Of a stretch of DNA of 29,598 nucleotides, positions 21,606 to 28,358 are shown in pieces. Source of the stretch: Eggerthella sp. CAG:209 (GTDB taxonomy: Bacteria; Actinomycetota; Coriobacteriia; Coriobacteriales; Eggerthellaceae); assembly GCA_000436075.1 (NCBI GenBank), contig FR884586.1, positions 1 to 29,598 of the forward strand, given 5' to 3'. Within the stretch, counting starts at the first letter, position 1, and every line of letters begins with the position of its first letter. A program made the position numbers and the translations under genes. The notes under the pieces were generated by a model. That model saw nothing but the letters and a program-made list of their open reading frames with translations. It was not told the origin of the DNA and did no database searches.

Positions 21606-23810
21606 GTGTCGGGTAATAGAAAAAGTGATTCCCTGAAGGCGGTTCGCGGGGCAAGCCCCGACCGCCTTCATGCTACCTTGGCGCTAGACGCTCCTGTTTC
21701 TTCCGTGAAGCAGGTGAGTCCTGCGCGCGCGCAGGCGCTTGCTTGTGCGATGGGCATTGGCACTGTCCGCGATCTTCTGCAATGCTATCCCTTGCGTTAT
21801 GTAGACATGTCGAAAGTGGTTACTGCGCAAAGTGCGCAAATTGGAGCACAATGCACACTTGCGGCTCAAGTTTACGAAGTCAAGATCAAGCGAATCCGTC
21901 CAAAGCTGACGCTCACCGAGGTGTCGCTTGTTGATGATACGGGCTTGGTAATCGCTTCCTGCTTCAACCAGCCTTGGCTTTCTGAGAAGATCGTAAAAGG
22001 GGATTCGGTTGTTGTTTCGGGCAAGGTTGAATTTTCCTACGGCTATAAGCGAATGACCAATCCGCTTATTGAAAAGCACGAACCTGGGGAAGAAGTCCAA
22101 GGCAAGATTTTGCCTATCCATCCTGCAACTTCGAAAATCTCACGTGCAATGATGAAGAGGATCGTGGGAAATGCACTGCAGCAAGTGCAGGGCGCTTACG
22201 ATCCCTTGCCTCTAAAGTTCCGCCGAAAGTATCGTCTCTATTCACGTTTCGAAGCTTTTCGCGGGATCCATAGTCCTCTGTCGCTTGAAGATTCCATCCA
22301 GGCTCGCCGACGCCTCCGGTATGAAGAGCTCTTTTACCTTGAGCTGGAATTAGTGGATCGTGAGCGAAAGCGCGCGCTACAGCATGCTCCATTTCGGCAG
22401 GTTCTTTCTGATGGGGATATGAATCGAGTCAAGGCTTGTTTGCCCTTTAGCCTCACTGAAGATCAGGAAGCTGCAGTGGGGGATATCCTTGCAAAAATGG
22501 CCGAGGGGTATCCAATGAACCACCTCCTGCTGGGCGATGTCGGTACGGGTAAAACCGTAGTTGCCGCGTTTGCGCTGGTGTGCGCTGCTCTTAGTGGCCA
22601 TCAAGCTATGCTTATGGGTCCTACTGAGGTTCTGGTTTCTCAGTACGGTATTTCGTTGGGGCCTATTCTTGATGCTTGCAACGTGCCTTGGTCAACCCTC
22701 ATGGGGCAAACCCCACGTGAAGAAAAGGAAGCAGTTATTGCCCAGTTTGCCTGTGGGGATATCAAGATTCTGTTCGGCACTCATGCTTTGTTACAAGATA
22801 ACGTTGTTGCACATGATTGCTCGCTTGTGTGCATTGACGAACAGCAACGTTTTGGCGTTGAGCAACGCCAGACATTGATTGCTAAGGCTCCAGGTGCCGA
22901 TATCCTTTCCATGACAGCAACCCCCATTCCTCGATCGCTTGCGTTGGCTCGTTATGGCGGTCTTTCGCTCTCCTATCTCCATCGCCCTCCGGCTAAACAA
23001 GGGGGGCGCATCACGAAGGTTTGCCACTTCTCAGAGGAGGGGATAGCCTACGACGCCTTGCGTGCTGCTCTTTCTCGTGGCGAGCAGGCATATGTTATTT
23101 GTCCTTTGATTGGTCTTCAGTTGCCTACGGATAAATCTACTGCACGGGATGAAGATGATGATGCCCCCATCGAATACGCGGCAATCGAATGGGGTCTTGA
23201 GCATGACGCGATAGGCGACACGTTATCGGCTGCTACTAAGCACGCTGAGATACTGCGTTCCCAGGTAGCACCTCAGGCTTCCGTTGCTCTACTTCACGGA
23301 AAGATGGCACCTCGCGAAAAGAACGAGGTGATGAGTCGGTTCCGCGATGGGGATATTGATGTGTTGGTGTCCACTACCGTTGTAGAAGTTGGCGTTGATG
23401 TTCCCAATGCTACGGTTATGATCATCGAAGATGCGGATCGGTTTGGTTTGGCTCAGCTCCATCAGCTTCGCGGCCGTGTTGGCCGTGGCGCTTTACCAGG
23501 ACAGGTTTTTCTGGTGTCTCGCTCACGTGCGCCCGAGGCGCTTGAGCGTTTGAGCGCCATGGAGAAAACCGAAGATGGATTCGCTCTTTCCGAAATGGAT
23601 CTTTCCTTGCGTCGCGAGGGTGATATCTTCGGAGATCGGCAACACGGTGCTTCGCCGTTGAAACTAGTCAACGTTGTGCGAGATAAAGCGGTTATCGAGG
23701 CTGCGTACCGTGATGCGCGAAGTATTTTCCAGGCCGATGCTCTTACAGATGATGAACGGGCAATTATTATGCAGGAACTGCAGACCATACAGGAGATGAG
23801 GAACCGATGA
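21606..23810 (+). CDS. recG: ATP-dependent DNA helicase RecG
   Basis: RecG remodels stalled replication forks and branched DNA. The 734-residue protein has the wedge/OB domain (about 35-170) and the two helicase lobes. Motifs are Walker A GDVGTGKT (310-317), the DEXH-type box as DEQQRFGVEQR (Asp411, usually DEQH), SMTATPIPRS (435-444), LLHGKM, VSTTVVEVGVDVPNATVMII and QLHQLRGRVGRG. An acidic insert (about 510-530, with DKSTARDEDDDAP) lies in the second lobe. The GTG start is 8 bases after AGGAA. Residues 10-22 are encoded by a strong palindrome and lie before the conserved wedge region. rsmD overlaps its end by 4 bases. Confidence 0.96.
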   Translation: MSGNRKSDSLKAVRGASPDRLHATLALDAPVSSVKQVSPARAQALACAMGIGTVRDLLQCYPLRYVDMSKVVTAQSAQIGAQCTLAAQVYEVKIKRIRPKLTLTEVSLVDDTGLVIASCFNQPWLSEKIVKGDSVVVSGKVEFSYGYKRMTNPLIEKHEPGEEVQGKILPIHPATSKISRAMMKRIVGNALQQVQGAYDPLPLKFRRKYRLYSRFEAFRGIHSPLSLEDSIQARRRLRYEELFYLELELVDRERKRALQHAPFRQVLSDGDMNRVKACLPFSLTEDQEAAVGDILAKMAEGYPMNHLLLGDVGTGKTVVAAFALVCAALSGHQAMLMGPTEVLVSQYGISLGPILDACNVPWSTLMGQTPREEKEAVIAQFACGDIKILFGTHALLQDNVVAHDCSLVCIDEQQRFGVEQRQTLIAKAPGADILSMTATPIPRSLALARYGGLSLSYLHRPPAKQGGRITKVCHFSEEGIAYDALRAALSRGEQAYVICPLIGLQLPTDKSTARDEDDDAPIEYAAIEWGLEHDAIGDTLSAATKHAEILRSQVAPQASVALLHGKMAPREKNEVMSRFRDGDIDVLVSTTVVEVGVDVPNATVMIIEDADRFGLAQLHQLRGRVGRGALPGQVFLVSRSRAPEALERLSAMEKTEDGFALSEMDLSLRREGDIFGDRQHGASPLKLVNVVRDKAVIEAAYRDARSIFQADALTDDERAIIMQELQTIQEMRNR
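21634..21670 (+). repeat. Strong hairpin within the 5' coding region of recG
   Basis: Outer arms TGAAGGCGGT (21634-21643) and ACCGCCTTCA (21661-21670) are perfectly complementary over 10 bases. After a one-sided TCG bulge, inner arms CGGGG and CCCCG pair around a CAAG loop. The element starts 28 bases after the recG start codon and encodes part of a non-conserved N-terminal extension. It has no T-tract, so it is not a terminator. It resembles a small palindromic repeat read in frame. Confidence 0.8.
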
Positions 23811-24382
23811 GAATCATTGCCGGCGAATTTCGCGGTCGCCCCTTGAAATCGCTGAAAGGTGACGCGACTCGCCCCACAACCGATCGTGTTCGTGAAGCAC
23901 TTATGAGCTCGCTCGTTAGCGCTCGAGGCACTTTGGAAGGCGCTCGGGTTCTAGATGCATTCGCAGGCTCGGGTGCATTGGGTCTGGAAACGCTAAGCCG
24001 TGGTGCCGCCCATGTTATGTTCTGCGAGCAGGGCAAAGAAGCGGCTCGAGTCGTGGAAGGCAACATATCATCATTGAAGCTTTCGCGGGGTCGTTACACG
24101 TTGCGTCGTGGTGACACGTTTACCCTTCCTCAAGTTAAGGGACTGGCCTTTGACCTGGTTTTTCTTGACCCTCCTTACGCATTCGAAGCCGAAAAGGTAC
24201 TTGGCTTGGTACGTGATCTTGATAAGGCTGGTCGTATTGCCTGTGGCGCTTTGGTTGTTTATGAGTATGCCAAAAAAGACAAAGCCGCTGTTGAGCAGGC
24301 ATGCGATGCGCTAGAATACACGGTGGTCTCTGTGAAGAACTACGGAGACACATCGCTGGTAACCCTCAGGAAGGATGCATAA
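23807..24382 (+). CDS. rsmD: 16S rRNA (guanine966-N2)-methyltransferase RsmD
   Basis: RsmD methylates G966 of 16S rRNA during 30S assembly, using S-adenosylmethionine. The 191-residue protein has MRIIAGEFRGRPLKSLKG and TRPTTDRVREALMSSL at the N-terminus. The SAM-binding motif is VLDAFAGSGALGLETLSRG (about 48-66), and the catalytic motif DPPY is at about 121-124. The start codon overlaps the recG stop (ATGA), and the stop overlaps the coaD start (TAATG), so all three are translationally coupled. Confidence 0.95.
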   Translation: MRIIAGEFRGRPLKSLKGDATRPTTDRVREALMSSLVSARGTLEGARVLDAFAGSGALGLETLSRGAAHVMFCEQGKEAARVVEGNISSLKLSRGRYTLRRGDTFTLPQVKGLAFDLVFLDPPYAFEAEKVLGLVRDLDKAGRIACGALVVYEYAKKDKAAVEQACDALEYTVVSVKNYGDTSLVTLRKDA

Positions 24383-24885
24383 TGAAGCGAGCGGTTGTAC
24401 CGGGAACATTTGATCCCATTACCGCAGGTCATTTCGATGTTATATCGCGTGCTGCACAGATCTTCGACGAAGTGGTGGTTGCTGTTGCCAAATCGGCAAA
24501 GAAAAGCCCCATCTTTGATTTGGAAACCCGAGTAGGATTAGTGGAAGAGGCAGTTGCAGACCTTCCCAACGTGCGTGTAATCAGCTTCGAGGGCCTGCTT
24601 GTTGATTGCGTTCATCAGCTTGATGCCCATGTTGTGGTTAAGGGTTTGCGCGCCATTACCGATTTCGAATATGAGTTCCAGATGACCGCTTTGAATTATG
24701 AGCTGAGCCACGATCTGGAAACATTCTTTATCATGTCCCCTCCGAAGTTTATGTATCTTTCCTCTTCAATTATTCGTGAGATGGCTTCTATGGGTGGCAG
24801 CGTAGCGGGCTTTGTTCCTCCCTGCGTGGAAACAGCACTTCGCGAGTATTTCGCTGATGCTTATCAGAAAGAGGAAGGTGAATAG
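24382..24885 (+). CDS. coaD: Phosphopantetheine adenylyltransferase
   Basis: CoaD makes dephospho-CoA from 4'-phosphopantetheine and ATP, the penultimate step of coenzyme A synthesis. The 167-residue protein has the nucleotidyltransferase signature GTFDPITAGHFDVI (T/HxGH ending at His17), then RAITDFEYEFQMTALN and the C-terminal SSSIIREMASMGG. An in-frame upstream ATG at 24301 lies inside rsmD and is rejected, because family members begin at MKRAVVPGTF and AAGGA sits 8 bases before this ATG. A modest terminator follows. Confidence 0.96.
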   Translation: MKRAVVPGTFDPITAGHFDVISRAAQIFDEVVVAVAKSAKKSPIFDLETRVGLVEEAVADLPNVRVISFEGLLVDCVHQLDAHVVVKGLRAITDFEYEFQMTALNYELSHDLETFFIMSPPKFMYLSSSIIREMASMGGSVAGFVPPCVETALREYFADAYQKEEGE

Positions 24886-24898
24886 CGGATTACGCTAG

Positions 24899-24921
24899 GC
24901 GCCCTCGATGTGGCGTTTTTT
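24899..24921 (+). terminator. Probable terminator after coaD
   Basis: A short stem GCGCC/GGCGT (with one G-T pair) encloses an 8-base loop (24904-24911) and is followed by TTTTTT (24916-24921). The stem is weak, so some read-through into the next genes is likely. Confidence 0.5.
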
Positions 24922-25028
24922 CGTATATTGCTGCTTTTTGATACACTATCGACAAAGTGACGTAAACTAATTAGTTGCAATAATGTCGTTGTATGCTGTT
25001 TTGCGTGCGCGATTTCGGAAGGATGTAT

Positions 25029-25505
25029 ATGGACGAAACAGGAGTATTGAATCTCATCGAAGAGCTCTCCATGCTCATCGAGGATTCTAAGCCGGCGCCT
25101 TTTGGTAAAGGCGGGCTTAGGCAGGTTGATGCTCAGGCTGCATTTGAGATCTTGGACGAGATTCGCGACACGTTCCCTAGCGAGTTCGCTCAGGCTCGTC
25201 AGGTTATTCGTGAGCGTCAGGCTCTTCTCGACGAGGCGGAAGCTCAGGCAAGCCGTCTGATTGAGGATGCTCGCAGCCAGGCTATTACCATTGCCAGCGA
25301 ACAGGAAATCGTTCGCATTTCTCAGCAGCAGGCAGACACCATCTTGGCGGAAGCACGTGAGCTCGAGCGCGAAACCCGCGCTGGTGCTGAAGATTTTGCT
25401 GACGAGGTATTCAGCCATGTAGAGCAAAGCCTTGATACGGCGCTGAACAGCGTTCGCCGTTGTCGCGATCGTCTCAATGCCAATTCCATCAATTCGGGAC
25501 GCTAA
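25029..25505 (+). CDS. SepIVA/DivIVA-like coiled-coil protein
   Basis: The 158-residue protein is almost entirely helical. After an N-terminal segment (LNLIEELSMLIEDSKPAPFG, then KGGLRQVDAQ), residues about 35-150 form a long coiled coil (ARQVIRERQALLDEAEAQAS, QQADTILAEARELERETRAG). Automatic annotation often labels such proteins ATP synthase subunit b. Position is the better guide: in mycobacteria the gene before DUF177 and rnc encodes SepIVA, a DivIVA-like septum and polar growth factor. Similarity is limited and this protein is shorter, so the role is inferred. The ATG at 25029 follows GGAAGGA; an upstream ATG at 24993 lacks such a site. DUF177 follows with a TAATG overlap. Confidence 0.7.
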   Translation: MDETGVLNLIEELSMLIEDSKPAPFGKGGLRQVDAQAAFEILDEIRDTFPSEFAQARQVIRERQALLDEAEAQASRLIEDARSQAITIASEQEIVRISQQQADTILAEARELERETRAGAEDFADEVFSHVEQSLDTALNSVRRCRDRLNANSINSGR

Positions 25506-26053
25506 TGGAATCTCCGCACATAGAGGTTCCTGCTCAGCTCTTCGCTCCTGCGGAGAGCTTGTCTTTTGCAGGCACGTATAATCTTCCCGAACTTGTTCAA
25601 GGTGTTGATACCTATACTTTTGAACACCCACTTACTTGGGAAGTAACTGTTTCCAATACCGGTGGTGCTCTATTGGTTACTGGAATTGTTACGGCGGATG
25701 CAGTAACAAGCTGCGTTCGATGCCTTGAGCCTGCAGAGTACCGCTTGGAAGGCGAGGTTGAAGGGTATTACCTTATCCCCGATTCCGATGTAGAGCTTAC
25801 CGAAGAGGAAAAAGAAGAATATGAGCTTCTAGGAGAAGATCACATCATTGATCTCTCTCCTTTGCTCGTAGCGGCGCTTTCCCTTGAGCTTCCCCATACC
25901 CCTTTGTGCGATGATGAGTGCAAAGGTTTGTGTGCTGGGTGCGGCGCCAACCTCAACGTTGAAGAGTGCACGTGCGAAAAAACGGAAGAGGAGGAAGATG
26001 AATTCCATCCAAATCCGTTTTCTGTACTGCGCAATATTAAGTTCGAAGAATAG
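25505..26053 (+). CDS. YceD/DUF177-family protein
   Basis: The 182-residue protein has the DUF177 layout: a beta-rich N-terminal half, the metal-binding-like CVRCLEP (about residues 72-78), an acidic middle (LTEEEKEEYELLGEDHIIDL), and a C-terminal cysteine cluster (CDDECKGLCAGCGANLN, then CTC). Family members are nearly always encoded directly before rpmF and are linked to 23S rRNA accumulation in E. coli and plants. The start codon overlaps the stop of the preceding gene; an in-frame ATG at 25460 lies inside that gene and is rejected. Confidence 0.93.
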   Translation: MESPHIEVPAQLFAPAESLSFAGTYNLPELVQGVDTYTFEHPLTWEVTVSNTGGALLVTGIVTADAVTSCVRCLEPAEYRLEGEVEGYYLIPDSDVELTEEEKEEYELLGEDHIIDLSPLLVAALSLELPHTPLCDDECKGLCAGCGANLNVEECTCEKTEEEEDEFHPNPFSVLRNIKFEE

Positions 26054-26079
26054 ATTTTGTAATTCAAAGGGTTTATCTC

Positions 26080-26108
26080 TTGATTCGAACAAGTTCCTTT
26101 GCTAGGAT
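26080..26108 (+). promoter_or_regulatory. Candidate promoter of rpmF
   Basis: TTGATT (26080-26085) and TAGGAT (26103-26108) are 17 bases apart, about 57 bases before the rpmF start. It would give the ribosomal gene extra transcription beyond read-through from DUF177. Confidence 0.5.
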
Positions 26109-26165
26109 ACTTTTTCGCGTAATTAGAATCTTCAGGTTTACCTGTAGCATAGAAGGAGTTTAATC

Positions 26166-26345
26166 ATGGCAGTGCCAAAGCGTAAGACCGGTCGTGCTCG
26201 TACCCACGCACGCAGGAGCGAAAACGATAAGATCGCTTCGCCTTCCCGTTCTGTGTGCCCCCAGTGCGGTGAAGTAAAACTTCCCCATCGTGTATGCCCC
26301 AATTGTGGCTTCTATCGCGATCGCGAGGTTATCCAGACCGCTTAA
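26166..26345 (+). CDS. rpmF: 50S ribosomal protein L32
   Basis: This 59-residue gene encodes MAVPKRKTGRARTHARRS at the N-terminus, the usual L32 start, followed by a zinc-ribbon with CPQC and CPNC (about residues 31-34 and 44-47). GAAGGAG lies 8 bases before the ATG. The DUF177-rpmF-plsX order is widely conserved and links ribosome and lipid synthesis genes. A strong terminator follows directly. Confidence 0.97.
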   Translation: MAVPKRKTGRARTHARRSENDKIASPSRSVCPQCGEVKLPHRVCPNCGFYRDREVIQTA

Positions 26346-26368
26346 TGCACGCCATTAACGTGTAAGGG

Positions 26369-26397
26369 AATCCCCCGGATACGTCCGGGGGATTTTT
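26369..26397 (+). terminator. Rho-independent terminator of rpmF
   Basis: Perfect 11-base arms AATCCCCCGGA (26369-26379) and TCCGGGGGATT (26384-26394) enclose a TACG tetraloop and are followed by TTT. It separates rpmF from plsX, which suggests differential expression within the conserved cluster. Confidence 0.92.
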
Positions 26398-26467
26398 GTA
26401 TGGGCTGGTTTTAGTTTTAGCTCCGCATCAGCAATGCATGCTGATTGCACGACAGCAAGGAGATGTT

Positions 26468-27472
26468 ATGGCGCAACGAGTGGTTATCGCTGTTGACGTA
26501 TTGGGTGGCGATATCGGGCCTTCAGTTGTTCTTCCCGGAATCGAGAAAGCGCTTCAGGCTGATTCTAAACTGGAAGTAATTGCCTGTGGACCTGCTGAAG
26601 TGGTAGAGCCATTTGCAGAAAAGCACGATCGTGTTCGTGCGCAGGTGACCACCGAGGAAATCGCCATGGATGAACATCCTGCTAATGCGGTGCGTAAAAA
26701 GAAAGATTCCAGCCTAGTTGTTGGCAATCGTCTTGTTAAGGAGGGTCAGGCTCAAGGATTCTTCTCAGCGGGATCTACCGGGGCGTGTCTCGCCGCTGCT
26801 ACTTTGGTGGTGGGCCGTATTAAGGGCGTTTCCCGTCCTGCCTTGTGCACTGTTATCCCATCGCCTGTTAAGCCCGTGGTAATGTGCGATGTTGGCGCTA
26901 ATGCCGATTGCAAGCCAGCCTATTTGGTGCAGTTTGCGCAAATGGCAACTACCTATGCCCGTCAGGTTATTGGCATCCCTGAACCCAAGGTTGCTCTTTT
27001 GAATATTGGGTCAGAAGACACCAAGGGTTCAAAAATGGCTCAGGAAACCTTCGAATTGCTTAAGAGTGAGGTTCCTGAATTTGCCGGGAATGGCGAAGGA
27101 TCCGATATTCTTGCCGGTAAATTCGACGTGTTCGTCACGGACGGCTTTACCGGCAACGTGTGCCTGAAGACCATTGAAGGCGTCACTAAGATTTTGTTTG
27201 GCGAAATCAAGAAAGTGATGATGGCCAACCTCGCTACGAAGCTTGGCGCCGCCGCCATGAAGGGCGGTCTTTCCAATTTAAAGGAAAGCACTTCCGCCGA
27301 CACTTACGGCGGAGCTCCCATCCTTGGCGTTAAAGGCGCTTGTCTGGTAGGTCATGGTTCCTCGAACGAAACAGCGATCATGAATGGTGTTTTAACTGCT
27401 GCTCGTGCGGTACGTTTGGATGTTTCGGGGATAATCGAGCGAACCGTAAATCAGACAAAGCAGGCCGAGTAA
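26468..27472 (+). CDS. plsX: Phosphate acyltransferase PlsX
   Basis: PlsX makes acyl phosphate from acyl-ACP and phosphate, the donor for PlsY in phosphatidic acid synthesis. The 334-residue protein starts VVIAVDVLGGDIGPSVVLPG (the family's DAMGGD region, here DVLGGD). It has GFFSAGSTGACLAAATLVVG, VMCDVGANADCKPAYLVQFA, LLNIGSEDTKGS and DVFVTDGFTGNVCLKTIEG in the right order. The ATG at 26468 follows AAGGAG; an in-frame ATG at 26396 lies in the rpmF terminator and is rejected. With FakA encoded 5 kb upstream, both endogenous and exogenous fatty acids can enter the acyl-phosphate pool. Confidence 0.96.
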   Translation: MAQRVVIAVDVLGGDIGPSVVLPGIEKALQADSKLEVIACGPAEVVEPFAEKHDRVRAQVTTEEIAMDEHPANAVRKKKDSSLVVGNRLVKEGQAQGFFSAGSTGACLAAATLVVGRIKGVSRPALCTVIPSPVKPVVMCDVGANADCKPAYLVQFAQMATTYARQVIGIPEPKVALLNIGSEDTKGSKMAQETFELLKSEVPEFAGNGEGSDILAGKFDVFVTDGFTGNVCLKTIEGVTKILFGEIKKVMMANLATKLGAAAMKGGLSNLKESTSADTYGGAPILGVKGACLVGHGSSNETAIMNGVLTAARAVRLDVSGIIERTVNQTKQAE

Positions 27473-27519
27473 AATAACAAACATCTTAGAGTTTTAACGT
27501 AAGAAGCGAATGACGAAAC

Positions 27520-28347
27520 GTGCAAGAGCAATCTGAACATACTGAGAAGCTTAATAAGGCTGAAAAGATCCTAGGACACGAGTTCTCGGATCGCTCGTTG
27601 CTTTTAACTGCTCTTACGCATCCTTCGGCGGCGGAGGGTCATTCTATCAGCGATTCGTATGAGCGTCTTGAATTCTTGGGTGACAGCATTTTGGGAGCTA
27701 TCGTTTCATACGAGGCCTATCATGCTTACCCGAACCTCGATGAAGGCGGCCTTACCCGCATCAAGGTTTCTCTTGTTTCTGGCGCTTCGTTATCCGAGGT
27801 AGGCAAAGAACTCGGCTTGGCTGGCTGTATCTTTTTTGGCTCATCTGAGCGTGGTACTGGTCGTCGTGGTTTGCATTCTGCGTTGGAAAATGTTTATGAG
27901 TCGCTTGTTGCTTCGCTCTTCTTAGATGGCGGCATTAATGCTGCAGCTTCTTTCGTAAAGCGTACTCTTATCGTTCGCATGAGCGAAGATATGGCGAAGG
28001 AACCTGAAAACCCCAAGAGCGTTCTTCAGGAGCGTTTGCAGGAGGATGGCATTACCCCAACGTATCGCTTGGTTGAAACACAGGGGCCGCCCCATGACCG
28101 AACTTTCGTAACCCAGGTATTTGTAGGCGTAAAATCTATTGCAAAGGGTGTTGGGCGCACGAAAAAGGAATCTGAAAGCCAGGCAGCAAAGTCTGCTTTA
28201 GAGATCCTTGGTTCTTTCTTTGAGGGCAAAGATTCCACCGACAAAAAGCGTAGGGCAGAAGCTAAAGCTGCCATTAAAGCCGCCAAGGCCGAGGAAAAGG
28301 CTCGTAGGCAGGCTGAGCAGAAGGCTCGCAAGAAGAAGCAGCAGTAA
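27520..28347 (+). CDS. rnc: Ribonuclease III with a basic C-terminal tail
   Basis: RNase III cuts double-stranded RNA, including the rRNA precursor. The 275-residue protein has the catalytic domain (about 8-155), with signature ERLEFLGDSILG (Glu51, Asp55) and NVYESLVASLFLDGG (Glu127). A double-stranded RNA-binding domain (about 163-232) and a Lys/Ala-rich tail (about 236-275, EEKARRQAEQKARKKKQQ) follow. The metal ligand equivalent to E. coli Asp114 is Asn124, a change I believe also occurs in other natural RNase III enzymes. The start is a GTG with a weak ribosome-binding site (AAGAAG, far upstream). smc follows after 11 bases. Confidence 0.95.
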   Translation: MQEQSEHTEKLNKAEKILGHEFSDRSLLLTALTHPSAAEGHSISDSYERLEFLGDSILGAIVSYEAYHAYPNLDEGGLTRIKVSLVSGASLSEVGKELGLAGCIFFGSSERGTGRRGLHSALENVYESLVASLFLDGGINAAASFVKRTLIVRMSEDMAKEPENPKSVLQERLQEDGITPTYRLVETQGPPHDRTFVTQVFVGVKSIAKGVGRTKKESESQAAKSALEILGSFFEGKDSTDKKRRAEAKAAIKAAKAEEKARRQAEQKARKKKQQ

Positions 28348-28358
28348 AGGGGCTTTAG

